Part shown: positions 1 to 7,795 of the stretch, piece after piece
Layout: each line of letters opens with the position of its first letter
Numbering within the stretch: the stretch's first letter is position 1
Source: Bacillota bacterium
GTDB taxonomy: Bacteria; Bacillota; Dethiobacteria; DTU022
Reading direction: 5' to 3'
Assembly: GCA_011389985.1 (NCBI GenBank)
Contig: JAABTH010000007.1
Location: 85,769 to 134,690, forward strand
DNA length: 48,922 nt
The notes under the pieces: generated by a model
Seen by the model: the letters and a program-made list of their open reading frames with translations, nothing else
What the model was told of the DNA's origin: nothing
Database searches by the model: none
Program-made: the position numbers and the translations under genes

Positions 1-323
1 TTTTTTAGTTTAGCTACTGAGTTTTCCATACGTCTCCTCCGTAATAAGAATCTAAATTCACCTTCAATCACAAATGAACTGACAATAGTGACGGCAAATG
101 CAGCGATGAATAAGCCGCTTATAATAAGCAGTATAGTGAAAAGCCTGCCCGCTGTACTGAGATCATGTACTTCCCGAAACCCAACTGTTGAAATTGTAAT
201 CACGGTCATATAAAGACTGTCTATAAAGGATAAATCTTCAATATACATATAACCAATAGTGCCACCACTTACCAAAAAGGTCAGAAGAATAATTACAGCA
301 TATACTTTTTGATGTGACTCCAA
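1..323 (-). CDS. Potassium channel family protein, 3' part cut by window edge
   Basis: This partial gene runs off the left edge. Reading the minus strand from a TTG at 323 gives a hydrophobic segment, a pore loop with the selectivity-filter-like motif TISTVGF, and a second hydrophobic helix. This is the two-helix pore layout of bacterial K+ channels, which often carry a C-terminal TrkA-N/RCK domain; that part would lie outside the window. An in-frame stop lies about 80 bases upstream of the chosen TTG and no ATG lies between, so the start is not certain: codons such as ATT or CTG further up are possible. Role inferred: K+ conductance in the cytoplasmic membrane. Confidence 0.75.
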   Translation of the reverse strand, partial: MESHQKVYAVIILLTFLVSGGTIGYMYIEDLSFIDSLYMTVITISTVGFREVHDLSTAGRLFTILLIISGLFIAAFAVTIVSSFVIEGEFRFLLRRRRMENSVAKLK

Positions 324-705
324 TATAAGACACCATCTTTCATTATCATCTGAAAGTTCATAAATTCTAAAAGAAAACTGTTTTTCCAGGATAGTCTTAC
401 ATTATTCTAACACTATTTGGATTGTTTTGTGAACATATTGCTGCTTTATGTTCAATTTGAGGCTAAGTAAATCAAGTTGACATCAAATAAATTAGGTGCT
501 AAGTTGAAGCCAGACCTGTGCCTTGTAACATTTAAGGCTTGATGAAGTAGGGAGGAAAAGGCTACAAACCATATTCTGCTGATAAGCACTTACCTGAAGA
601 GAAAAAAGTAATGAGTGTAATATATCCTCTGGAGACTATATGCATTTCCCGATATATAGAGGGGGCTGCTGTCATGATCATTGATACAATAGAGGGAATA
701 AAATT
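324..705. other. Intergenic region, no confident gene
   Basis: This 382-base AT-rich stretch separates the divergent channel gene and the YqxD-family gene. A TTGACA occurs at 477-482 but I see no good -10 box 17 bases downstream. A 33-codon ORF (611-709) overlaps the next gene's start by ATGA but has only a weak ribosome site and no recognisable family. I assign nothing here. Confidence 0.5.
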
Positions 706-1134
706 ATGAAAATTATCGTTGATGCCGATGCCTGCCCAAAGACCGCCCTGCAAATATGCATGAAGCTGGGGCGAAAATACGGTGTACCTGTTTGGACTGT
801 AGCCAGCTTCAACCACAATATTGAATCCGATCATCACCTTACAGTAGGTTCCGATTCACAGGAAGCTGATCTCAAGGTTTTAAACCTGGCTGAAAAAGGT
901 GATATTGCAATAACTCAGGATTGGGGTCTTGCGGCGATGCTTATTGGCAAACAGGTAAGGTCGCTAAGTCCGACAGGCAGAGAATACCGGCCTGATAATA
1001 TTGATTTCATGTTGGAAGAACGGGAGCTAAAGGCCAAATTCCGCAGGGCCGGAGGAAGGACCAAAGGCCCCAGGAAACGTACTAAAGAGGACGACCGTGA
1101 CTTTTATAATAATCTTGAGGCTCTGCTAGTTTAA
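706..1134 (+). CDS. YqxD/YaiI family protein (UPF0178, DUF188)
   Basis: This 142-residue protein matches the UPF0178 family over its length. The N-terminus [11 protein letters not shown] carries the conserved Asp-x-Asp-Ala-Cys-Pro motif, followed by an ITQDWGLA segment and a basic C-terminal [11 protein letters not shown] stretch typical of the family. The fold is related to PIN/NYN nucleases, and the N-terminal Asp residues would correspond to metal ligands, but no biochemical function is firmly established. The start is supported by an AGAGGG ribosome site about 8 bases upstream. It stands alone, convergent with the next gene. Confidence 0.88.
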   Translation: MKIIVDADACPKTALQICMKLGRKYGVPVWTVASFNHNIESDHHLTVGSDSQEADLKVLNLAEKGDIAITQDWGLAAMLIGKQVRSLSPTGREYRPDNIDFMLEERELKAKFRRAGGRTKGPRKRTKEDDRDFYNNLEALLV

Positions 1135-1270
1135 GTATCTGGTATTCCCTAATTTCTAAAATCCCCTGCTAATCAGGTTATGAGATTTTTGCCCGACGCA
1201 ACTCCATATCTACATCCTATATCTAAAATAAAATTGTTTAGATAAATGTTGAATAACTTATAATAGTTTT

Positions 1271-1975
1271 CTAGCTAATTTTAACTGAATGTTTATCTTT
1301 ATCCAGGTAATATTTTTCGATCTTACATTTAAAAAACTTGTCCAAATCTGCTGCCATCTCGTTGCGTGCGGATATGACCGCATTATAGTTGTAATTGGCA
1401 AATCCATCGATGGGAAAAAAGATATTATTGCTTGTTTCCGTAACCTTGCCGAAGTCGCTCTGTCGCCAGATCCATTTTCTTGTTTTGATCTGGTTTCCGG
1501 CAGCATAAACCAGTTCTCCACATTCAGGCATTTCCGGTTCTTTTTCTCCAAATGGGATGAAACTGTCACCACTTCTGCTGAAACGGATCTCTATATCTTC
1601 TGAAGTAGAATCAAGATCATGGGCGCCCATTGGCAGAGTATACTTAAGAGAGTAAGCATTAACAAGGTTGACAGCCGGGTTAATGTCCGGCAGGGTGCCT
1701 CCTTTGACGATACGCGCAGCTAAAGCTTCGACAGAACAGGGAAATTTATTAGGGTTGATATCCATCTTTCTGAAAGCTTCCCGGTAGGGTTGTATATCAG
1801 GATGTTCTTTCGGCTTTATATCAATAAATTTCAGACGGGTTAATTTTATTACTTCCTCTAAAAAAGACAATATTTCGCGGTTTTTCATGCTGTTCTCGAT
1901 TCCACGGGCTACAACTACTCCAAAACAAACTTCTGGCAGCATCTCGAATACTTTGTCGTCAATGATGAAATGCAT
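1271..1975 (-). CDS. B3/B4 (phenylalanyl-tRNA synthetase beta-like) domain protein
   Basis: This 234-residue protein consists essentially of a B3/B4 domain, the tRNA-editing-like module also found inside PheT. Visible family features are the middle segment SVEALAARIVKGG, then LPDINPAVNLVNAYSLKYTLPMGAHDLD, given here only as a region near residues 95-125. It ends in a region with the signature ETSNNIFFPIDGF. Stand-alone B3/4 proteins are suspected to hydrolyse mischarged aminoacyl-tRNA or free aminoacyl esters, but substrates are mostly unknown. No operon partner is evident: the downstream YqxD-family gene is convergent and hgcB upstream is 169 bases away. Confidence 0.82.
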   Translation of the reverse strand: MHFIIDDKVFEMLPEVCFGVVVARGIENSMKNREILSFLEEVIKLTRLKFIDIKPKEHPDIQPYREAFRKMDINPNKFPCSVEALAARIVKGGTLPDINPAVNLVNAYSLKYTLPMGAHDLDSTSEDIEIRFSRSGDSFIPFGEKEPEMPECGELVYAAGNQIKTRKWIWRQSDFGKVTETSNNIFFPIDGFANYNYNAVISARNEMAADLDKFFKCKIEKYYLDKDKHSVKIS

Positions 1976-2144
1976 CTAACCTCTCGCTTTCGCTTTTATT
2001 ATAATTTTACCATAGAGTAAGCCTTGTTATATTTTTAGGAAATAGTATCAATATGGAAAAACATGGTTATATATCAGCAAAATAGCAGAGCTTACTGTAA
2101 AGGGTCTGGCATCAGGTTGTATCTGAACAGGTTATATATAAAAA

Positions 2145-2453
2145 CTACGAATCAGGGATATTGTCCAGACTGCAGCCGCAGGCATCGCCACAGCATTTGC
2201 CTTTGATGTTCAGTTTATCCATCAGTACTGCATAAGCGCATCCTACACCCTGGCGAACATAGATGGCTTCCTGCGGGCAATTTTTTGCACAGGCGCTGCA
2301 CTCAAGGCAGGCATCACGGTCAATGATATAACTTACCTTGTTTTTAATAGCAAAGACCTGCTGTGGGCATACTTCTGTACACCTTCCACAGCCATTACAT
2401 TTGCTTTGATCCAACCTGAGTGTGACTACATTTTTTAAATAACTGAATTTCAT
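2145..2453 (-). CDS. hgcB: HgcB, ferredoxin-like protein of mercury methylation
   Basis: HgcB is a small ferredoxin thought to reduce the corrinoid of HgcA during methylation of Hg(II) to methylmercury. The 102-residue product has the HgcB opening FSYLKNVVTL, two [4Fe-4S] motifs (C19, C22, C25, C29 and C49, C52, C55, C59 within CLECSACAKNCP) and the conserved GVGCA cysteine at residue 72. The tail holds C87-C88 plus C92 and C94, matching the C-terminal cysteine pair of the family. The ATG at 2453 is chosen because GGGAGTG lies 6 bases upstream; an in-frame TTG at 2468 overlaps that site. It is separated from hgcA by 44 bases on the same strand. The second motif has Ser where many HgcB have Gly (CMECGAC). 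Confidence 0.93.
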   Translation of the reverse strand: MKFSYLKNVVTLRLDQSKCNGCGRCTEVCPQQVFAIKNKVSYIIDRDACLECSACAKNCPQEAIYVRQGVGCAYAVLMDKLNIKGKCCGDACGCSLDNIPDS

Positions 2454-2497
2454 AATTAACACTCCCAAAAATATTTAATAATCTTCCCAGGTGCTAT

Positions 2498-3637
2498 TTA
2501 GATGAAATAGGCTCCGATTAGAGCAGTCAGGCCCAGGCCGGCTGAAACAATGATCAACGGCAAAGCATAATTCATTTCTTTGACTACACCTGAAAGGGAT
2601 GTATAGGTAGTTGAGCCGGTATAGTTCATACCTAAAAATGCCGGAATTATCGGCAGGGTTAAAAAATAAGCGGTGGTTTGCAGCCAACCTGAAGGGACTG
2701 CAAAAACCGTAGTGTAAACGAAGACCCAGATTACACCAAGAACCCAACCTTTCCAGGCCAGGGCACGTCCGGGAATGTAGGGTAAGAGAGCGGGAACGAG
2801 AATAGTTCCGATTAAAGCGGCGATTATAAAAGGTGCCAGATCTGAAAAGGTATGTTCTAACAGTGAAACAAGTGATGCAGATTCACTCTTAAAGGACATA
2901 GATGCGAGATTAAGTAAGAATAGAAATATAGTCAGAATTGCTATCGGTTTGAAAAGAGCAGTCAACTCAACTGTAGTTAATGTAAGACGATCGATCAGGT
3001 TAAAGCTTGGATGACGCATAGCCTGGTCTGCTTTATTCCCTTCGTTTAAAAATGAGGGAATATCTGCAGCCCGCACCGGTCCGTATACCACCTTATAACC
3101 GATTTCTTTGCGAACCCTGTGTGCGGAAACTCCTGGAGCGGCAAGCTGAGGTAAGATCAGAGTGCGATGCGATACTAATTTTTCTAATCGCGATTGATTA
3201 ATCATCCGGATTAATTCTGCTGTACCGAAGCTGCCCTTGCCGGCAGCACACCATACATTAATACCTTTAGTATCCAACACTAATATCCACAGGTTAAGAC
3301 CGCCTAGTTCCCGGCGCAGATAATCGAAGCTAAGTTTGTAATTTGCAGATACCAAAACAGGTGACAGGAGGTCAGGATCTCCAATGGCATAAAGGCCGGG
3401 GGTAACCGTATAATTCATTCTGCCAATGCCCCACCTTGCTTTAACCGATCCCAATAGATCCTGCCTGTCAAGAGTAGTGGCAACCCGGTAGATAAGGCCT
3501 GCTTTTGTTTCAAGACTGCCTGTCACCCAGTTGGCATTGACCGGATCTGTATATTCAACAGTTATATCTTTAGTTGAACAACACTCTGGGTCTTGCTGGT
3601 CACCGGCCATCGGCAGTTTTTTTGACTCTGTGCTCAT
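2498..3637 (-). CDS. hgcA: HgcA, corrinoid membrane protein for mercury methylation
   Basis: HgcA carries the corrinoid that transfers a methyl group to Hg(II). The 379-residue sequence has the family cap-helix motif NVWCAAGK at residues 127-134. C130 is the predicted lower axial cobalt ligand, and the motif is regarded as diagnostic for HgcA. The soluble corrinoid domain covers roughly residues 35-200 and is followed by about five hydrophobic helices (roughly 225-379), as in known HgcA proteins. The start codon overlaps the stop of the upstream marR gene by ATGA, implying translational coupling. An N-terminal extension of about 35 residues carries a Cys pair (C19-C20). hgcB follows. Identification is strong; activity in this organism is inferred. 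Confidence 0.95.
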   Translation of the reverse strand: MSTESKKLPMAGDQQDPECCSTKDITVEYTDPVNANWVTGSLETKAGLIYRVATTLDRQDLLGSVKARWGIGRMNYTVTPGLYAIGDPDLLSPVLVSANYKLSFDYLRRELGGLNLWILVLDTKGINVWCAAGKGSFGTAELIRMINQSRLEKLVSHRTLILPQLAAPGVSAHRVRKEIGYKVVYGPVRAADIPSFLNEGNKADQAMRHPSFNLIDRLTLTTVELTALFKPIAILTIFLFLLNLASMSFKSESASLVSLLEHTFSDLAPFIIAALIGTILVPALLPYIPGRALAWKGWVLGVIWVFVYTTVFAVPSGWLQTTAYFLTLPIIPAFLGMNYTGSTTYTSLSGVVKEMNYALPLIIVSAGLGLTALIGAYFI

Positions 3638-4131
3638 TTATTTAATTCCTCCCGGCAGCATCTATTATTGTTTTCCAAAAGCGCATTTGCCAGCAGTTGA
3701 ATGTTCTCGAGTATTTCAATATGTTTTTCTTCAGGTATGTCGGCAAAAATATCTTTATAATATAGATCATATGTGCAGTTGATGTTGTTGTATGTTTTTT
3801 GCCCCTTTTGGGTCAGAGTTAGGCTAAGGTAGCGACGATCATCCGGTTGCGCTTTGCGTTTAACAAGACCATCTCTGACCATGCCTTCAATAGTCCGGCT
3901 TATCGTGCTGGTGTCCAATGTTAAAGCTGAAGCTAAGTCAATTAAGGTAATACCGCTGTTGCAACCAATTTCCAGTAAAGCATGACACTGTGCAACAGTG
4001 ACTCCACAACAGGCAGCATCACTCTTAGCCTGCCATCCCAAACTGCGCTGCAATTGACGCATATTATTACGGAATCGACGTATCTCTTCAGGTTTCACTT
4101 TAATTTGCTCCCAAATATTAATAAGTGGCAT
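3634..4131 (-). CDS. MarR-family regulator, cysteine-rich, first gene of the hgcAB operon
   Basis: A 165-residue winged-helix regulator of the MarR family. The recognition-helix region is near residues 62-95 (LIDLASALTLDTSTISRTIE) and the wing contains the family signature DDRRYLSLTLT. It is unusually rich in cysteine: C41-C42, C49, C57, C119 and C158-C159. The clustered C41/C42/C49 and C158/C159 pairs suggest a thiol, metal or metalloid sensor, which is inference. The ATG at 4131 is chosen; a TTG lies two codons upstream. No ribosome site precedes either, because the predicted transcription start falls within a few bases of the start. Its last codon overlaps hgcA, so it is probably an autoregulator of marR-hgcA-hgcB. 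Confidence 0.88.
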   Translation of the reverse strand: MPLINIWEQIKVKPEEIRRFRNNMRQLQRSLGWQAKSDAACCGVTVAQCHALLEIGCNSGITLIDLASALTLDTSTISRTIEGMVRDGLVKRKAQPDDRRYLSLTLTQKGQKTYNNINCTYDLYYKDIFADIPEEKHIEILENIQLLANALLENNNRCCREELNK

Positions 4132-4140
4132 ACACAACGA

Positions 4141-4173
4141 TTGTATTTTACAACTAATTTGTTTTTATGTCAA
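4141..4173 (-). promoter_or_regulatory. Promoter of marR-hgcAB with overlapping palindrome
   Basis: On the minus strand a TTGACA (4168-4173) and a TAAAAT (4145-4150) are separated by exactly 17 bases, a near-consensus sigma-A promoter. A palindrome with arms TTGTA/TACAA (4141-4153) covers the -10 box, where a MarR-type autorepressor would be expected to bind. The predicted transcription start lies near 4138, only about 7 bases before the regulator's ATG, so the message would be almost leaderless. Confidence 0.7.
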
Positions 4174-4297
4174 TTATTTTTTGTAATTTAATAGTGTGAG
4201 TATTTTTTAAAGGTTTTTCAAATAGCAGTTATGCAGGAAATTGGTGATGATTAGTTGAAAGTTTTTCTAATACAATATGATTTTCGGGAGCTGTTAA

Positions 4298-5104
4298 ATG
4301 GTTACTAGACCGGCGCTTACTCAGAAGTTAAAGTCTCCACTTAAATGGGCGGGTGGAAAAAGGTGGCTGGTGCCATATTTGAAGCCTATCTGGGCTTTAT
4401 ATTGCGATCGCCGTCTTGTTGAACCACTGTGTGGTGGTGTGGCTGTTGCATTGGGGTTAATGCCCGGGGAAGCCTTATTAAATGATGTCAATATACATTT
4501 GATTAATTTTTTCCGTTGGATAAGCAAAGGGCTTACACTGCAGTTGCCAATGAACAATGATAAAAACCTTTATTACAGGTACCGCCATCGATTCAATGAA
4601 CTCATCAGGGAAAGAAGGCATGAAACCCGTGAAGCGGCGGAGCTATTCTATTACCTGAACCGTACCTGTTATAATGGGCTTTGCCGGTTCAATAAAAAAG
4701 GTGAATTTAATGTTCCCTTCGGCAGTTATAAAAAAATTAACTATTATCGTGACTTTAATCCTTATCATGATCTGTTTCAGCGTTGGAAATTCCAATCTTT
4801 GGATTTTGAAGAAATTAACCTCAGACCGGATGACTTTCTTTATGCTGACCCTCCCTATGATGTGGAGTTTACCCAATACTCCAAGGACGGTTTTAATTGG
4901 GATGACCAGGTGCGGTTGGCAAACTGGCTTGCTTCTCATCCAGGACCAGTTGTATCATCAAATCAGGCCACTGACAGAATCGTTGAGTTATACAGGGGCT
5001 TAGATTTTGAGCTCAAAATGTTGAACGCACCCCGCCTGATCAGCTGCACGGGAAACAGAGAACCGGCCAGGGAAATTCTTGCTACAAAAAATATTTGTAT
5101 TTAG
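4298..5104 (+). CDS. DNA adenine N6-methyltransferase, Dam/D12 class, apparently orphan
   Basis: This 268-residue D12-class methyltransferase would methylate adenine in duplex DNA, by family analogy in GATC. Motif I appears as LKWAGGKRW (residues 15-23, the FxGxK-like SAM loop). Motif IV is DPPY at 184-187 within YADPPYDVEFTQY. NRTCYNGLCRFNKKGEFNVPFG, near residues 121-142, is the conserved Dam-family central segment. A GGGAG ribosome site precedes the ATG. No restriction endonuclease gene lies beside it, so it looks like a solitary regulatory or housekeeping methylase rather than half of a restriction system. It is divergent from marR-hgcAB. GATC specificity is inferred from resemblance only. 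Confidence 0.88.
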   Translation: MVTRPALTQKLKSPLKWAGGKRWLVPYLKPIWALYCDRRLVEPLCGGVAVALGLMPGEALLNDVNIHLINFFRWISKGLTLQLPMNNDKNLYYRYRHRFNELIRERRHETREAAELFYYLNRTCYNGLCRFNKKGEFNVPFGSYKKINYYRDFNPYHDLFQRWKFQSLDFEEINLRPDDFLYADPPYDVEFTQYSKDGFNWDDQVRLANWLASHPGPVVSSNQATDRIVELYRGLDFELKMLNAPRLISCTGNREPAREILATKNICI

Positions 5105-5216
5105 TTATTGTTCATTTTATGTGATGATAACTATTTCAAAAAGGACTAGCAGATCTGCGGATCTATGGTTGAGTTTAATCTTTTGATGCATACTTAGAGT
5201 TCAGTGTTAGAGTTTA

Positions 5217-6188
5217 CTATAAATCTTCTTCTATTCCATTCTTATAGATTAGCGGCGGCCGCTCCATCAATACCTGCATGTCCGGAGGTACAGACTCGGT
5301 AAGCCAAATATTACCTCCGATTATTGATCTTGCGCCGATTACCGTCTCGCCACCCAAAATAGTTGCTCCAGAGTAAATAATTACATCGTCTTCAATGTTT
5401 GGGTGTCGCTTGTGCCCCCGCATTTTTTTGCCAGCATCTTTCGGCAGAGATAAAGCGCCGAGAGTTACTCCCTGGTAAAGGCGAACATTTTTGCCAATTA
5501 CAGTTGTTTCACCGATAACTACCCCGGTGCCATGATCAATAGCAAAACGCTCTCCTATTTTTGCTCCCGGATGAATATCTATTCCCGTTTTGCTGTGAGC
5601 ATATTCAGTCATAATTCTTGGCAGTAAGGGCACCTTAAAATTATAAAGTAGATGAGCTACTCGGTATATGGTAATGGCATATATTCCGGGGTAGCTGAAA
5701 ATTATCTCGTCCAAGCTTTTAGCTGCCGGATCGCCATCAAAAGCAGCCTCCACGTCAGTTGCAAGTACGTCTCTGACTTCAGGTATTTTTTCCAGCACTT
5801 TCAAGGCAATATCAAATCCTTTATCGATGCATTCCAAGCAGGTAAGGTTAAAACGATAACAATCATGTCTGATGCTGTTAACAACCTGTTCGGCCAGAAC
5901 GCCGTAAAGTTCGTTTACGCTCCGGCCAACATAATAGTCCAGGTTTGCAGGGTCAAGTTTTTCCAGATTAAAGAAACCGGGAAAAATTATTTCAAAAAGT
6001 TTATCGATAATCAGAACTACCGACTCTTTTGATGGAATAGGCTCATAATCAACATGGCTGTTACATTTATGTTCGCGACAACTGCTGATGATTTTTTCTG
6101 TTATTTTTGGCAGTTTTTTTCTGTATCCGGCCATAATTTCTTCTGCATTTTCGCAGCCTGCTTCAGTTAATGTTTTTTTCTTCTCCAA
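5217..6188 (-). CDS. cysE: Serine O-acetyltransferase (EpsC-type)
   Basis: It catalyses acetyl transfer from acetyl-CoA to L-serine, the first step of cysteine synthesis. The 323-residue protein has a long helical N-terminal domain and a C-terminal left-handed beta-helix with hexapeptide repeats, containing the signature HPGAKIGERFAIDHGTGVVI and the GHKRHPNIED loop. The length suits the EpsC-like long branch rather than the shorter E. coli CysE. The TTG at 6188 is preferred over the GTG at 6197 because AGGAGG (6202-6197) overlaps the GTG but sits 8 bases from the TTG. A TAATGC/GCATTA inverted repeat lies in its leader. No cysteine synthase gene is adjacent. Confidence 0.92.
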   Translation of the reverse strand: MEKKKTLTEAGCENAEEIMAGYRKKLPKITEKIISSCREHKCNSHVDYEPIPSKESVVLIIDKLFEIIFPGFFNLEKLDPANLDYYVGRSVNELYGVLAEQVVNSIRHDCYRFNLTCLECIDKGFDIALKVLEKIPEVRDVLATDVEAAFDGDPAAKSLDEIIFSYPGIYAITIYRVAHLLYNFKVPLLPRIMTEYAHSKTGIDIHPGAKIGERFAIDHGTGVVIGETTVIGKNVRLYQGVTLGALSLPKDAGKKMRGHKRHPNIEDDVIIYSGATILGGETVIGARSIIGGNIWLTESVPPDMQVLMERPPLIYKNGIEEDL

Positions 6189-6236
6189 CTCACACACCTC
6201 CTAGCAAAATACATAATGCAATTTTAGCATTAATTA

Positions 6237-6443
6237 ATGAATTTGTCCTTAGTTTGCAATAAACTATCGAATATAGACAGCCTAGTAAATAAGGAATACC
6301 TCTCTGTCTATTTAGAAGCAGCTGAAAGTGCGGCTGAAGAGCTCGGGATTGAAGATGTCTACGCTGAAATATTGCCGGAGTATTGGTGGGAATGTTTAAT
6401 AGATATTATTTATTATGTATCTTCAAAATCATCATCCTGGTAA
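6237..6443 (+). CDS. Small ORF of unknown function, possible gene remnant
   Basis: A 68-codon ORF divergent from cysE whose last 31 bases overlap the end of the convergent acyltransferase gene. The middle part (LEAAESAAEELGIEDVYAE) has protein-like composition, with acidic and alanine-rich helical character, and is followed by a tryptophan-rich YWWECLIDIIYYV segment. There is no ribosome site before the ATG and an in-frame stop sits just upstream. I do not recognise a family. It may be the eroded C-terminal part of a lost gene, or chance coding. Confidence 0.25.
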   Translation: MNLSLVCNKLSNIDSLVNKEYLSVYLEAAESAAEELGIEDVYAEILPEYWWECLIDIIYYVSSKSSSW

Positions 6444-6997
6444 ATATCAAGACAAAAGTTTTCCGGATTTTTTGCAACTACATCTTTATAAAAATCTTTA
6501 ATAATTTGCATATCGTTTCTAAAATTACCGCTGGGCATAAAACTTGGGCCAAGAACAGCCAGTTTTTTTGAATAATCGAGATAGCTAAGAAAAATAGGAA
6601 TCCCTGATTTTAGCGCTATGTAATAAAAGCCTGTTTTCCACTTGCAAGCTCTTTTCCTGGTTCCTTCAGGAGTTATTAGAATAGCCATAGTTTCATCTGA
6701 AGATCTTATTAATTCTGCAATACTGTCAACCATTGTATTGTTTTTATATCTTTCTATACCCAGGGCACCCGCTGAAAGCAATATTTTATTAATAGGGAAA
6801 TATCTGAGCCATTCTTTTTTTATCAGAAATTTTATGGGCAGTTTCATCTTGTGAAATCCACCCAGAGATATGATCAGATCCAGATTGCTGGTATGAGGCG
6901 CACCTACTATAATAGATTTTTTAATATCGGCAGGCATTTTGCCGATTAGGGTCCAGCCCGATATTGTAAAAATGAAAGCAGCAATCAGTTTAAGCAA
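6413..6997 (-). CDS. PlsC-like lysophospholipid acyltransferase family protein
   Basis: This protein belongs to the PlsC/LPLAT acyltransferase superfamily. It has the catalytic HX4D motif HTSNLD, a basic IKKEWLRYFPI segment, and the acceptor-binding motif TPEGTRKR. A single hydrophobic N-terminal helix (LIAAFIFTISGWTLIG) would anchor it to the membrane. The TTG at 6997 is chosen because GGGAGGT lies about 6 bases upstream; the longer reading from 7057 has that site inside the frame. The product is about 194 residues, shorter than PlsC proper (about 240), so the substrate may differ from lysophosphatidic acid. It stands alone. Confidence 0.8.
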   Translation of the reverse strand: MLKLIAAFIFTISGWTLIGKMPADIKKSIIVGAPHTSNLDLIISLGGFHKMKLPIKFLIKKEWLRYFPINKILLSAGALGIERYKNNTMVDSIAELIRSSDETMAILITPEGTRKRACKWKTGFYYIALKSGIPIFLSYLDYSKKLAVLGPSFMPSGNFRNDMQIIKDFYKDVVAKNPENFCLDIYQDDDFEDT

Positions 6998-7159
6998 ATT
7001 GTTACCTCCCCCCGGGGAATTATACAAAAGTGAATTGCTAAAGTCAAATAAATACAATTATTTCATAGTCGCAGTAAAGACTGAACTGAAAATGCAGAGG
7101 TGCATTGGTAATAATTGCTTTATGGAAGAAGAATTGCTTGAAATGAGATACATGATTAC

Positions 7160-7188
7160 TTATCAATTATTTCTGATCGTGTTATAAT
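7160..7188 (+). promoter_or_regulatory. Promoter of the universal stress protein gene
   Basis: TTATCA (7160-7165) and TATAAT (7183-7188) are spaced by 17 bases. The predicted start near 7195 gives a leader of about 40 bases with a GAGAGGAG ribosome site before the ATG at 7238. Confidence 0.6.
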
Positions 7189-7237
7189 ATTAATGTAAGG
7201 CTGTTGGCTACTATTGAGTCTGAGAGGAGTGATTTGA

Positions 7238-7699
7238 ATGAAATTGTTAGTTTGCACTGACGGATCAGAACATAGTCAAAAAGCTTTGGAAAAAGCATCA
7301 ATACTCGCTTCAGGCCCTTTCGTTGAAGAGGTTGCGTTGATTCATGTGTATGATGGAAAAATAGATCTTGCTTCAACCTCATGGGGCGGTAGAGATTATG
7401 CCATAACCGAGGAAGACATCAGACGTTTGAAAGAGATGCATGAAGAAGAAAAAAATAAGAGAAAAATTATCCTGCAGGATGCCCAAAAAGTATTTGAAGA
7501 GAAAAATATTAAGGTCCATGCTTTACTGAAAGAAGGACATCCGTCTCATACAATTGTCGAAGTAGCAGAGGAAGAAGGATATGATCTTATAGTGATTGGA
7601 AGCAGGGGACTTGGAGGTCTGAAAAAATTATTGCTTGGCAGTGTAAGTAATGCTGTTGTGCAGGAAGCAAAGAATTCCAGTGTGCTAATTGTTAAGTAA
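7238..7699 (+). CDS. Universal stress protein, UspA family
   Basis: A single-domain, 153-residue cytoplasmic Usp with the Rossmann-like fold start MKLLVCTDGSEHSQKALEKA. The ATP-binding signature appears at the C-terminus as GSRGLGGLKKLLLGSVS, followed by VLIVK. This places it with the ATP-binding branch. Usp proteins aid survival under starvation and other stress, but the specific role here is unknown. The gene has its own promoter upstream and a terminator-like hairpin downstream, so it is probably monocistronic. Confidence 0.92.
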   Translation: MKLLVCTDGSEHSQKALEKASILASGPFVEEVALIHVYDGKIDLASTSWGGRDYAITEEDIRRLKEMHEEEKNKRKIILQDAQKVFEEKNIKVHALLKEGHPSHTIVEVAEEEGYDLIVIGSRGLGGLKKLLLGSVSNAVVQEAKNSSVLIVK

Positions 7700-7714
7700 T
7701 TTTAAAGCAAAGAT

Positions 7715-7756
7715 AAAATAAATGCTCCTGCTATTTCAAGCGGATGCATTTATTTT
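7715..7756. terminator. Bidirectional terminator between usp and sirtuin-like gene
   Basis: An 11-bp inverted repeat (AAAATAAATGC at 7715-7725 and its complement at 7746-7756) lies between two convergent genes. The A-rich and T-rich ends of the stem give U-tracts in both directions. Confidence 0.65.
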
Positions 7757-7795
7757 GGTCCAGAAAAAGTATCATTTGTTTTGAGGTTCTAATAT

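Noticed and set aside
611-709. A 33-codon ORF overlapping the YqxD-family start by ATGA
   Set aside because: Weak ribosome site, no recognised family and rare-looking sequence; kept only as a note.
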